Assembly: GCF_000613185.1 (NCBI RefSeq)
Contig: NZ_CCBB010000002.1
Span: 1-64,000, forward strand
DNA length: 64,000 nucleotides
DNA from: Mycolicibacterium cosmeticum
GTDB lineage: Bacteria > Actinomycetota > Actinomycetes > Mycobacteriales > Mycobacteriaceae
Reading direction: 5' to 3'
Shown here piece by piece: positions 26,101 through 33,441 of this stretch. The position numbers were made by a program, and so were the translations under genes. The stretch's first letter is position 1; every line of letters begins with the position of its first letter. Under the pieces are notes generated by a model. That model had not been told where the DNA came from and searched no databases. It saw nothing but the letters and a program-made list of their open reading frames with translations.

Positions 26101-27057
26101 ACCGAGGTGGCGCGAGGGAAAGACCTTGGCGCGCTTCAGGAAACACTGGCCGCGCCGATCCAGCGGGCTGTCACCGCGGCGGTGGCCGGCGAATGGGAGC
26201 GGTCCGGTCTGACGGGCTGGCCCGGTGATCTCGACGAGCTGCCCCGCACGGTGGAGCGGATCACCGGTGGCCACCCGGTCCGCGGTTACCCCGCCTTCGT
26301 CGACCGCGGAAGGTCGGTGGACATCCGGGTGTTTGCGTCGGCCGCCGAGCAGCAGGCCGCGATGGGCCCGGGGACCCGGCGGTTGTTGCGGCTGAGCGTG
26401 CCATCGCCGGTGAAGGCGATCGAACGCGGCCTGGACATGCGAACCCGGTTGGCGCTCAATGCGAATCCGGACGGTTCGTTGGCTGCGCTGCTGGACGACT
26501 GCACCGATGCGGCGGTCGATGCGTTGGTACGCGCACCGGTGTGGACAGCGGCCGAGTTCGGCGCGCTGCGGGACCGGGTGGCCCGCGAGCTCGGTGCGAT
26601 GACGCGCGGCATCGTCGGCCGCGCGGAGAAGGTGCTGACCGTGTACCACGAGGTGCAGGTGGCCCTGCCCGACCGTCCCAGCCCGGTGCAGGCGGCCGCG
26701 ATCGCCGACATCCGCGCGCAGCTGGATCGGTTGCTACCCAACGGCTTCGTCGCCCATGCCGGGGCCGGCCGGCTGGCCGACCTGACCAGATACGTCACCG
26801 CCATCGGGCGCAGGCTGGAGCGGCTGCCGCACGCCCCCGCCGCCGACGCCGAGCGGATGACCCGGGTGCATGCCGTCGAGGACGCCTATGACGCCGTGGT
26901 GCAAGCACTTTCGCCGACCCGCGCGCGGGCCGCAGATATCCGCGATATCGCCTGGCAGATCGAGGAACTGCGGGTCAGTCTGTGGGCCCAGCAGCTGGGC
27001 ACGCCCCGCCCGGTGAGCGAACAGCGGATCTACAAGGCCATCGACGCGATCGGCTGA
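23119..27057 (+). CDS. hrpA: ATP-dependent RNA helicase HrpA
   Basis: 1312 residues, the usual length for HrpA. Walker A GATGSGKTTQLPK (near residue 92), DEAH box IIIDEAHERSLN (near 188), SAT motif VTSATID, and the helicase C-terminal motifs ATNVAETSLTVPG and QRAGRSGRTAPG; then HA2 and OB regions and a long DUF3418 C-terminal half. HrpA unwinds RNA in mRNA processing and ribosome rescue. There is an acidic, low-complexity stretch (about residues 259-292, DDSDDPDDPDHE then GLRASGSSELRD) between the two helicase lobes that looks longer than in relatives. Confidence 0.9.
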   Translation: MSGLSAASVPELRARLDGLTIRDASRLGRRLKNLHSAPDEKLLAQFAAAEGLIATRLAAVPEISYPDLPVSAHRDELAKAISEHQVVVVAGATGSGKTTQLPKICLELGRGIRGTIGHTQPRRLAARTVAQRIADELHVPLGGAVGYTVRFTDQADDSTLVKLMTDGILLAEIQRDRRLLRYDTIIIDEAHERSLNIDFLLGYLRELLPRRPDLKVIVTSATIDPGRFAQHFGGAPIVEVSGRTYPVEIRYRPLEVPVGKDDSDDPDDPDHEIVRTPVAGLRASGSSELRDPTEAIVDAVRELAAEPPGDVLVFLSGEREIRDTADALRGVVGTNTEVLPLYARLPTADQQKVFTPSRTARRIVLATNVAETSLTVPGIRYVVDPGTARISRYSRRTKVQRLPIEPISQASADQRAGRSGRTAPGVCIRLYSEEDFQARPRYTDPEILRTNLAAVILQMSALGLGAIERFPFLDPPDARSIRDGIGLLQELGAFDGTGALTDIGRRLARLPLDPRIGRMILAADTEGCVREVLVLAAALSIPDPRERPADREEAARGKHARFADEHSDFVSYLNLWNYLREQRKDRSSSAFRRMCRDEFLHYLRIREWQDLAGQLRSIARDIGIQESDQPADPAGIHAALAAGLLSHIGLRDEAKARDSRDYQGARNTKFVLAPGSVLTKRPPRWVVVADLVETSRLFGRTAARIDPETLERVGAHLVQRTYSEPHWDAARAAVMAYERVTLYGLPLIPRRRVGYAAVDPVVARELFIRHALVDGDWQTRHHFFRDNAALRAELAEMEERSRRRDLLITDDEIYALYDARIPATAVSGRHFDAWWKKQRHKTPDLLTFTRDELLRVDDSVDHPDSWRTDDLELPLSYRFQPGAADDGVTVHVPVQVLARLGGDGFAWQVPALREELVTALIKSLPKDLRRNFVPAPDTARAVLPRLEPGAGSVLEALQRELRRISGILVPIDAFDLTKVPPHLRVTFAVEDNDGTEVARGKDLGALQETLAAPIQRAVTAAVAGEWERSGLTGWPGDLDELPRTVERITGGHPVRGYPAFVDRGRSVDIRVFASAAEQQAAMGPGTRRLLRLSVPSPVKAIERGLDMRTRLALNANPDGSLAALLDDCTDAAVDALVRAPVWTAAEFGALRDRVARELGAMTRGIVGRAEKVLTVYHEVQVALPDRPSPVQAAAIADIRAQLDRLLPNGFVAHAGAGRLADLTRYVTAIGRRLERLPHAPAADAERMTRVHAVEDAYDAVVQALSPTRARAADIRDIAWQIEELRVSLWAQQLGTPRPVSEQRIYKAIDAIG

Positions 27058-27067
27058 CCGGCCCTGC

Positions 27068-27511
27068 TCAACGGTGCAGGTCGGCGAGGCTGGCGCGCAG
27101 GCCACCGTCGCGCCGGATCTGGATGCCGGCGACCGCGGCCATGACCGCGGCGGTGATGAAGTGCACGACGGCGTCGGTGATGTTGTTGGGAAAGGTGAAC
27201 ACGTAGGCCACCTGCTGGGAGAACAGCGCCCAGACGCCGGGCAGGCCGCCGGCGACCGCGGCTGCCAGCAGGTAGAGCACCGCCCAGGAATTGCGCAGGC
27301 AGAACACCAGCCCGGGTCCGAACAGGGCCACGCCGGCCAGCGCGTGCCAGCCGTTGTAGTCCATGCCGAGGATCTGCACCGTCGGTGCGCCGGGGCCGAC
27401 GGCGAAGCTGGGTTCGGCGATGAAGCCGATGACCGCCTGGGCCAGGTGCACGACGCAGATGATCAGCAGGCCCCACTGTGCGAAAGTCCAGCCACGACGG
27501 GGTTCGGTCAT
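27068..27511 (-). CDS. DUF4383 membrane protein
   Basis: 147 residues with four hydrophobic segments (about 12-32, 53-70, 75-95 and 110-130), and the family pattern WHALAGVALFGPGLV in the second segment and PNNITDAVVHFITAAVM near the end. DUF4383 proteins are actinobacterial and cyanobacterial membrane proteins of unknown function. An inverted repeat (27512-27528) touches its start codon. Convergent with hrpA, with 10 bp between the stop codons. Confidence 0.8.
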   Translation of the reverse strand: MTEPRRGWTFAQWGLLIICVVHLAQAVIGFIAEPSFAVGPGAPTVQILGMDYNGWHALAGVALFGPGLVFCLRNSWAVLYLLAAAVAGGLPGVWALFSQQVAYVFTFPNNITDAVVHFITAAVMAAVAGIQIRRDGGLRASLADLHR

Positions 27512-27528
27512 TACTACTCCCTGTAGTA
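27512..27528. promoter_or_regulatory. Perfect inverted repeat at the DUF4383 start
   Basis: TACTAC-TCCCT-GTAGTA, directly before the ATG (minus strand) of the DUF4383 gene. Size and place fit a dimeric repressor site or ribosome-site hairpin; its AGGGAG core (minus strand) is also the ribosome binding site, so either binding or folding would block translation. Form resembles TACTACA-type BlaI/CopY boxes, but the match is loose. Confidence 0.45.
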
Positions 27529-27585
27529 GATCCGTTCTTCGACGGTACGACGACGAATTGGCCGGGTCAAGAGGCCCGCACCGGT

Positions 27586-27591
27586 TAGCGT
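27586..27591 (+). promoter_or_regulatory. Candidate leaderless -10 (TAGCGT)
   Basis: TAGCGT ends 6 nt before GTG 27598. Confidence 0.45.
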
Positions 27592-27597
27592 GTCGGG

Positions 27598-28689
27598 GTG
27601 CAGCGCGTCGTCATCGCCGGTCTCGGGGATACCGGCGTGCTGACCGCGTTGCGGCTGGCGCGGCGTTTCGAGGTGGTGGGCATCTCGGCCAAACCCGGCC
27701 TGCTCAGCGGTCAGGAGCTGGGTGTGCGGGTGGCCCGACCGCAGGAGTGGTCCCGCGACTACTGGACCACCTTCGACCGGTTCCGCGGCCTGGACCGGGT
27801 ACGCACCGTGCACGGCACCATCACCGGTGTCGACCTGGCCGCCCGCTCCGTCGATGTCGACACCGGCCCGGAACCCTATGACGTGCTGGTGATCTCCACC
27901 GGCGTGACGAACGGTTTCTGGCGCCGGCCGGACCGCCAGACCGCCGAGCAGATCGACGCGCAGTTGCTGGCGGTACACGCCCGGCTCGCGGCAGCATCGA
28001 CCATCGCGGTCATCGGCGGCGGGGCGGCAGCGGTCAGCGCCGCGGCCAACCTGGCGTCGGCGCTGCCGAGGGCGGCGGTCGACTTGTACTACCCGCGCGA
28101 ACACGCGCTGCCCCAACATCATCGACGGGTGTGGCGCCGGGTCGAGCGCCGGTTGGCCGCGGCCGGGGTGGGGTTGCACGGCGGCCATCGGGCGGTGGTG
28201 CCCGACCATGCCGACGAGATCACCACCGGCCCGGTCGAATTCAGCACCGGGCAACCCTCCGTGCACGCCGATGCGGTGCTCTGGGCGGTGGGGCGGGTGC
28301 GGCCCAACACCGGCTGGCTGCCCGCCGAGCTGCTGGACGAGCACGGTTTCGTGCGGGTCACCCGGCATCTGCAGGTTCCCGGCCATCCGGAGGTCTTCGC
28401 GATCGGTGATGTCGCGGCCACCGATCCGCTGCGCGCCTCGGCCCGCAGCCGAGCCGACGCCCTACTGGCCCGCAACATCGCAGCATTCGTCGACGGGACA
28501 CCGCTGCGCGAGTACCGTCCGCCGACCCGGCGCTGGGGTTCGGTGCTCGGCGCGCAACGCGACGGCCTGGAGGTGTTCACTCCCGGCGGCCAGGCTTTCC
28601 GATTCCCGGCCTGGGCCGTCCGGAACGTGTTGCAGCCCTTGATCGTCAAGCGGGGGATCTACCGCGGGGTGCGCACACCCGGCGAGTGA
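27598..28689 (+). CDS. NAD(P)/FAD-dependent oxidoreductase
   Basis: 363 residues of the pyridine-nucleotide-disulfide oxidoreductase superfamily. N-terminal site RVVIAGLGDTGVLTALRLA, NAD(P) site IAVIGGGAAAVSAAANLA (near residue 137), and the second FAD motif EVFAIGDVAATDP (near 265). It lacks the CxxxxC redox pair, so it is like NDH-2/FSP1-type or ferredoxin-reductase-like enzymes. The C-terminus (FPAWAVRNVLQPLIVKRGIY) is amphipathic and could bind the membrane, as in NDH-2. Substrate unknown. Convergent with the DeoR regulator. Confidence 0.75.
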   Translation: MQRVVIAGLGDTGVLTALRLARRFEVVGISAKPGLLSGQELGVRVARPQEWSRDYWTTFDRFRGLDRVRTVHGTITGVDLAARSVDVDTGPEPYDVLVISTGVTNGFWRRPDRQTAEQIDAQLLAVHARLAAASTIAVIGGGAAAVSAAANLASALPRAAVDLYYPREHALPQHHRRVWRRVERRLAAAGVGLHGGHRAVVPDHADEITTGPVEFSTGQPSVHADAVLWAVGRVRPNTGWLPAELLDEHGFVRVTRHLQVPGHPEVFAIGDVAATDPLRASARSRADALLARNIAAFVDGTPLREYRPPTRRWGSVLGAQRDGLEVFTPGGQAFRFPAWAVRNVLQPLIVKRGIYRGVRTPGE

Positions 28690-28692
28690 CCG

Positions 28693-29463
28693 TCACGGGG
28701 CGCGCTGGGTGAGCACACCCGCGGCCCGGAAGGGCTTGAGTTGAGACTCGGTGGCCGACTCGTCGGTGACCAGGACGGCGCCGGGCGGGATCGGGGCCCA
28801 GGCATGGAACTGTCGTTGGCCCAGTTTGGCGGCGTGCGCCAGGATGTAGACCGTGCCGGCCCGCTCGATCATCAGCTCCTTGAGCCGGGTCTGTTCCAGC
28901 TCCGCCTCGCAGATGCCCAGCTCGGCATGCACCGAGTCGGCACCGAGGAACGCCCGGTCGAAGGTCAGCCGGGCCAACGTCGCCTCCGCCAGCGGCCCGA
29001 CGAACCCCTGGCTGAGGTGGCGCAGCGTGCCGCCGATGCATTCGACCCGGACATCGTCGGCGTCGGCGAGCTCCTCGAGCGCGCTCAGTCCGGCGGTGAC
29101 CACCGTCAAACCGGGGATATCGCAGAGGAATTCCCCCATCGCACCGACCGTGGTGCCGGCGTCGAGCAGGATGGTCTCGCCGGGGCGCACCTGCGCGGCG
29201 GCCCATTGGGCGATCTGCCGTTTGGCGGCGTAGCCCTCCTGGGCGCGCTGCCGGAACGATGATTCGGGGTGCGGATCCAGCGCGATGGCGCCGCCGTAGG
29301 TGCGCGCGATCAACCCCTGTTCGGTGAGCTGGCCCAGATCGCGGCGGATGGTGGACGCGGTGACGCCGAACTGTGTGGACAGTTCCTCCACGCTGGCCAG
29401 CCCGCTGGACCGCGCGAGCCGCACGATCTCGGCCCGGCGTGCCTGCGACCCGCGTACCGGCAA
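28693..29463 (-). CDS. DeoR/GlpR family regulator of the acid-sugar cluster
   Basis: 256 residues. N-terminal HTH: SVEELSTQFGVTASTIRRDL then LTEQGLIARTYGGA (residues about 24-62), the DeoR signature. The C-terminal sensor is the isomerase-like DeoR domain with ILLDAGTTVGAMGEFL and VVTAGLSALEEL, which in this family binds sugar phosphates. It is the last gene of the minus-strand operon, 4 bp after pdxA2. The phased TGCGCA boxes in the divergent promoter are its likely target, and a phosphorylated intermediate of the pathway its likely inducer (inference). Confidence 0.85.
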   Translation of the reverse strand: MPVRGSQARRAEIVRLARSSGLASVEELSTQFGVTASTIRRDLGQLTEQGLIARTYGGAIALDPHPESSFRQRAQEGYAAKRQIAQWAAAQVRPGETILLDAGTTVGAMGEFLCDIPGLTVVTAGLSALEELADADDVRVECIGGTLRHLSQGFVGPLAEATLARLTFDRAFLGADSVHAELGICEAELEQTRLKELMIERAGTVYILAHAAKLGQRQFHAWAPIPPGAVLVTDESATESQLKPFRAAGVLTQRAP

Positions 29464-29467
29464 ATCC

Positions 29468-30478
29468 CTATCCTTTGACAGTCGTTGTGCTGCTTGCCAA
29501 TTCGGCGGCCTGCCGAAGAGCTTCGACCATACTACCGGCCTCGGCGATACCCTTGCCCGCGATATCGAAAGCCGTGCCGTGATCCACCGAGGTGCGGATC
29601 ACGGGCAGACCAACGGTGATGTTGACCCCGGCCTCGATGCCGAGCACCTTCACGGGGCCGTGCCCCTGGTCGTGGTACATCGCCACGATCAGGTCGTAAT
29701 CGCCACGTCCGGCCAGGAAGAACGCCGTGTCGGCGGGCAGCGGACCGTGCACGTCGATCCCGTCGGCGACCAATTTCTCGACGGCGGGGATGATCTTCTT
29801 CTCCTCCTCGCCGTACCCGAACAGGCCGTTCTCCCCGGCATGCGGGTTGATGCCGCACACCCCGATCTTGGGGTCCGGGTTGCCGGCGCGCACCAGGGCG
29901 TCGTGGCCGCGGCGCACGGTGCGCTCGACCAGTCCCGGCTCGATCCGCCGGACGGCGTCGATCAGGCCGATATGGGTGGTGACATGGATGACCTTGAGCT
30001 TGGGCGTGGACAGCATCATCGACACCTCCTCGGTGCCGGTGAGATGCGCGAGCAGTTCGGTGTGCCCGGGGAACACGTGCCCGGCCGCGTGTAGCGCCTC
30101 CTTGTTCAACGGTGCCGTGCAGATCGCCTGGACCTCGCCACGCACCGCCAATTCGCTGGCCACCCGGATGTACTCATAGGCGGCGTGCCCGGCCGCCGCC
30201 GACAACTGTCCCCAGGGCAGGTCGTCGGGCAGCAGGTCCAGGTCGATGACGTTGATGCGGCCGGGCAGCTGGCGGGCGTCCGCCACGGTGGCGACGGTGA
30301 CGATCTCGGCCGTGCTGCCCAGCAGGGCGGCCGCCTGCGCCAGCCGCTTGGCATCGCCGATCACGACGGGATTGCAGCGGGACTGGGTGGCCGGCTCCAG
30401 CAGCGCGGGCACGATCACCTCCGGGCCGATACCGGCACCGTCGCCCATGGTCACGGCGACAACGGGAAGTCCTGTCAT
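29468..30478 (-). CDS. pdxA2: PdxA-family dehydrogenase (PdxA2, four-carbon acid sugar phosphate)
   Basis: 336 residues. MGDGAGIGPEV at the start; metal-binding histidines in PGHTELLAHLTG, MYHDQGHGP and VDHGTAFDIAG. PdxA makes a vitamin B6 precursor, but copies paired with a DUF1537 kinase are known to oxidise and decarboxylate D-threonate/D-erythronate 4-phosphate to DHAP. The ATGA overlap with the kinase gene, and the absence of other B6 genes, support the PdxA2 role. The real start is ATG 30478; the frame extends upstream inside the kinase gene. Confidence 0.85.
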   Translation of the reverse strand: MTGLPVVAVTMGDGAGIGPEVIVPALLEPATQSRCNPVVIGDAKRLAQAAALLGSTAEIVTVATVADARQLPGRINVIDLDLLPDDLPWGQLSAAAGHAAYEYIRVASELAVRGEVQAICTAPLNKEALHAAGHVFPGHTELLAHLTGTEEVSMMLSTPKLKVIHVTTHIGLIDAVRRIEPGLVERTVRRGHDALVRAGNPDPKIGVCGINPHAGENGLFGYGEEEKKIIPAVEKLVADGIDVHGPLPADTAFFLAGRGDYDLIVAMYHDQGHGPVKVLGIEAGVNITVGLPVIRTSVDHGTAFDIAGKGIAEAGSMVEALRQAAELASSTTTVKG

Positions 30479-31584
30479 GAATTGTCCTTCAATTGGGGGT
30501 GGACATGCTGGGGACTGGCCAGATAGTCGGCGATGGCGACCAGACTGTCGCCGTCGCCGAAACTGCCAGGACGGGTGGCGACGCTGCGCCCGTCGGATGC
30601 GACCGACACCACCGCACCGTGGTGCACCTGGTGGATGGGCCGCAGATCGGTGAGACCGAGGGCGTCGACGACCGCGCGGGCGGTCTCCCCACCGGTCAGA
30701 ATCAGGTCGGGCCGCCGAGCGCCGAGGGCGGGCAGGGCAGAGGCCACCAAACGCCCGATGACGCAGGATAATTCGCTGGCGTGTTCGGGCCGGACTTCGC
30801 CGTCCACCGTGACCACCGCCGGTCCCGCCTCGAGGGCGCGGCACACATCGGCGGGATCGGCGGCACCGCTGAGCAAGTCACCGGCAGCCAGCGGCACGTG
30901 CCGCACACCGGTGCCGACCAGCCGGCGAACCTGTTCGGCCGCGTGCGGATGCGCCGTGCCGATCACGGCGAGCAGGCCGGCCGACGGCGCCCGGCACGCG
31001 AGGGCAGGTGCCTGCTCCGGCAGGGTGCGGGCCAGCGCGGCGGCCAGCGCCGACGTTCCGACCAACTGGGTGCCCGGTGCGACCGAGCGCACGATGGTGT
31101 CGAGGTCGCCGTCACTGGTGGCGTCGCGGACGGTGACATGGGGCCCGAGCAGCTCGGCCAGGGAGTGCGGCGGTGCACCGGATTCGGCCGCCCACGCGTC
31201 GGTGCGGTGCAACGGCACCCCGTCGACGTGTAACACCCCGCCGATCACGCTGCGGCGCAGCGCGGGCAGGGCGGCCGCGACCACCACCGGGCCGCGCTCG
31301 GCCAGCACGTCGACCTCGGCGCGCACATTGCCGCGCAACAACGAGTCGATCTTCTTGACCACCAACACATCCGGTGCCAGCCCAGTCAGGGTCGCGCGGT
31401 GCACCCGCCGGGCGTCCTGTGCCGTCATGGTGCGGGTGTTCAGGTCGAACACGGTGACCCCGGTGGCCGGGACAGCCCCGGCCGCGAGGCACAAGGTGAC
31501 CGGGATGCCGCGGTCGAGGAACGCCGCGGCGGTTTCGGCCGCCCCGGAGAGGTCGTCGGCCAGCACGGCGATGGTGCCGGTCAC
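30475..31584 (-). CDS. Four-carbon acid sugar kinase (DUF1537, DtnK/OtnK-like)
   Basis: 369 residues from GTG. N-terminal sugar-binding domain with VLADDLSGAAETAAAF and KKIDSLLRGNVRAEVD; C-terminal nucleotide domain ending with LTGGETARAVVDALG. DUF1537 kinases phosphorylate threonate, erythronate or related C4 acids with ATP. It is somewhat shorter than the usual 420 or so residues. The start overlaps the SDR stop (GTGA) and the end overlaps pdxA2 (ATGA), so kinase and dehydrogenase are translated together, matching the known threonate pathway order. Confidence 0.85.
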   Translation of the reverse strand: MTGTIAVLADDLSGAAETAAAFLDRGIPVTLCLAAGAVPATGVTVFDLNTRTMTAQDARRVHRATLTGLAPDVLVVKKIDSLLRGNVRAEVDVLAERGPVVVAAALPALRRSVIGGVLHVDGVPLHRTDAWAAESGAPPHSLAELLGPHVTVRDATSDGDLDTIVRSVAPGTQLVGTSALAAALARTLPEQAPALACRAPSAGLLAVIGTAHPHAAEQVRRLVGTGVRHVPLAAGDLLSGAADPADVCRALEAGPAVVTVDGEVRPEHASELSCVIGRLVASALPALGARRPDLILTGGETARAVVDALGLTDLRPIHQVHHGAVVSVASDGRSVATRPGSFGDGDSLVAIADYLASPQHVHPQLKDNS

Positions 31585-32258
31585 AGCGACGCCCCCGCGC
31601 ACTGCACGATGGTCTGGCCGGTGATGCTGCGGGCGTCCGGGCCGAGCAGGAACGCGACCAGTCCGGCCACCTCGGCCGGATCGATGAACCGGCCCAGCGG
31701 CGGCAGTTTCGGTGGGGTGTGCGAGCGGGCCGGGTCGGCCAGCATCGGGGTGTCGGTGGGGCCCGGGGCGACGACGTTGACGGTGATGCCGCGGCCGGCG
31801 AGTTCGGCCGCCCAGGACCGCGCCATCCCCACCAGCGCGGCCTTGGTTGCGGCGTACTGACTCTTGCCGGGATTCCCGGTCATGGTGCGGCTGCCGATCA
31901 GGACCACCCGGGCGCCGTCGGGCAACATCGGCGCCAGCGCGTCGACGAGCGCCTCGGCCGCACCGACGTGGATGCGCCACATCCGCAGCCCGTGGGCGGG
32001 ATCCAGCGCACCGAGCGGCGCCGAGTACTGCAACCCCGCCGCGTGGACGACGGCGTCGACCGCGCCGAGGTCGCGCGCCCACCCGCGCAGCGCATCCAGA
32101 TCACCGAGATCCGTTGTGACGGAGTCGAAGCCGGTGTGCCGGATATCCGGCACCCGACGGCTCAGCCCGATGACGTGCCAGCCGTCGTCGAGTAGGCGGC
32201 GCGCCACGGCGGCGCCGATACCGGAACTGGCGCCGGTGACCACCGCCGTGCCGGTCAT
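31581..32258 (-). CDS. SDR family oxidoreductase of the acid-sugar cluster
   Basis: 225 residues. Cofactor motif VVTGASSGIGAAVARRL at the N-terminus, HAAGL in place of NNAG, VVLIGSRT with catalytic Ser, and QYAATKAALVG with the catalytic Tyr/Lys. NAD(P)-dependent, cytosolic. Overlaps both neighbours (ATGA with the Asp-box gene, GTGA with the kinase). It probably oxidises or epimerises a hydroxyl on the sugar acid before phosphorylation; the substrate cannot be read from sequence. Confidence 0.85.
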   Translation of the reverse strand: MTGTAVVTGASSGIGAAVARRLLDDGWHVIGLSRRVPDIRHTGFDSVTTDLGDLDALRGWARDLGAVDAVVHAAGLQYSAPLGALDPAHGLRMWRIHVGAAEALVDALAPMLPDGARVVLIGSRTMTGNPGKSQYAATKAALVGMARSWAAELAGRGITVNVVAPGPTDTPMLADPARSHTPPKLPPLGRFIDPAEVAGLVAFLLGPDARSITGQTIVQCAGASL

Positions 32259-33439
32259 GTCGGCATCCATGCCGGGCCGACCTCGACGTACTCGATGGCC
32301 TGGCGGAACCGGGTGAACGCGATGTGCAGGGTGTCGCCGGCGGTGGTGATGCTCGGGTAGGAGTACTCCCGGTTCAGGCCGTCCCGGGAATTGTTGGACA
32401 GGCAGTACCCGTCACCGACTTCCAGATTGCGACGCACCGGCCAGGTCAGTCCACCGTCGTCGGACAGCGCCAGCGTCATCGGGGCGCGCGGTGCACCCCA
32501 GAACGCGGTGCGGGAGTCGCCGTCGACAGGTACCTGCGCCGCGGGGGCCGGCCCGTCGGCGGCCAGGCCGTCGTCGTCGATCTCGTCGTAGAGCGATGTG
32601 CGCCGTGCGGTGGCATCGGCGGCGCTGGATTCGTTGCACACCAGGGCCAGCCGGTCATCGGGCAGCACCACGAACTGGATGGACGAATTGTTGTTCGGCA
32701 GTTCGGTGGGCTGCGGTGCCGACCACGTCTGGCCGTCGTCGGTGGAGACGCTGCGGTAGACGAAATCGGCCCAGCGGCTGCGATACAGCGCGACCAGACT
32801 GCCGTCGCAGCGCCGCCCGATGTTCATGTGCACCGCCCCGGTGCTGTCGGGCACCACCACCTCGCGCCAGGTGCCGCCGTCGTCGTCGGAGATCATCACG
32901 CCGCTGTAATCCTGGTCCCCCACCCAGCGCTGTCCCGGGACGCGCACGCAGTGGAAGATCGGCAGCAGCAGCCGTCCGCTGGGCAACCGGACCAGGGGTT
33001 GGCGGACGAACACCCCGCCCTCCTCGGTCTCCGGCAGCAGCACATGCGGTTCGCCCCAGCTGTGCCCGCCGTCGGAGGAGATGCGGCGCAGCACCCGCGC
33101 GGTGTCCTGGTTACCGGCGTGCTGTGAGGTCCACAGCAGCCAAACGTGGTGCGAATCATGCACGTACAGAATCGGATTCTGCTCCGACCGGGTCGGGTCG
33201 TCCGACAGTGCGACGGGTGGTGACCACACCCCGTCGGCGAGCCGGGAGAACCACACCCCGATATCCGGGACACCCTCCTGGGTGCCGGCGAACCACACGC
33301 AACCCAGCGTGCCGTCGGGCAGCACCGCCAGATTGGCGGCATGGTTCTGCACCCGCGGCGCGGGCAGTAGGGCGTCACGGCGGCCGGGCTCGGCGGTCGC
33401 GCGGACGATCCCGTCGGTGCGCAGCGATACGGTGTCCAC
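32255..33439 (-). CDS. Cytoplasmic Asp-box (sialidase-like) protein
   Basis: 394 residues. At least four Asp-box repeats of the sialidase beta-propeller: SSDGGHSW, SDDDGGTW, STDDGQTW and SDDGGLTW, with an early Arg-rich region (APRVQNHAAN) and RQPLVRLPSGRLLLP typical of BNR sialidase-like enzymes. There is no signal peptide, so it acts inside the cell on an imported substrate, unlike secreted sialidases. GTG 33439 is 2 bp after the binding-protein stop and behind GAAGGG. Could be a glycosidase or lyase releasing an acid sugar; true sialic acid activity is unproven, as no Neu5Ac genes are near. Confidence 0.75.
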   Translation of the reverse strand: MDTVSLRTDGIVRATAEPGRRDALLPAPRVQNHAANLAVLPDGTLGCVWFAGTQEGVPDIGVWFSRLADGVWSPPVALSDDPTRSEQNPILYVHDSHHVWLLWTSQHAGNQDTARVLRRISSDGGHSWGEPHVLLPETEEGGVFVRQPLVRLPSGRLLLPIFHCVRVPGQRWVGDQDYSGVMISDDDGGTWREVVVPDSTGAVHMNIGRRCDGSLVALYRSRWADFVYRSVSTDDGQTWSAPQPTELPNNNSSIQFVVLPDDRLALVCNESSAADATARRTSLYDEIDDDGLAADGPAPAAQVPVDGDSRTAFWGAPRAPMTLALSDDGGLTWPVRRNLEVGDGYCLSNNSRDGLNREYSYPSITTAGDTLHIAFTRFRQAIEYVEVGPAWMPT

Positions 33440-33441
33440 GG

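Noticed and set aside
24580..26649. 689-codon minus-strand frame opposite hrpA
   Set aside because: Composition (His/Arg/Gln/Gly-rich, no motifs) is typical of antisense frames; HrpA motifs are continuous on the plus strand.
29468..30478. Vitamin B6 biosynthesis role for the PdxA gene
   Set aside because: No other B6 genes nearby, overlap with a DUF1537 kinase gene, and mycobacteria use the PdxS/PdxT route; PdxA2 catabolic role fits better.
32255..33439. True sialic acid catabolism (nan-type) cluster
   Set aside because: No NanA lyase, NanK/NanE or sialic transporter signature nearby; neighbours point to C4 acid-sugar chemistry.
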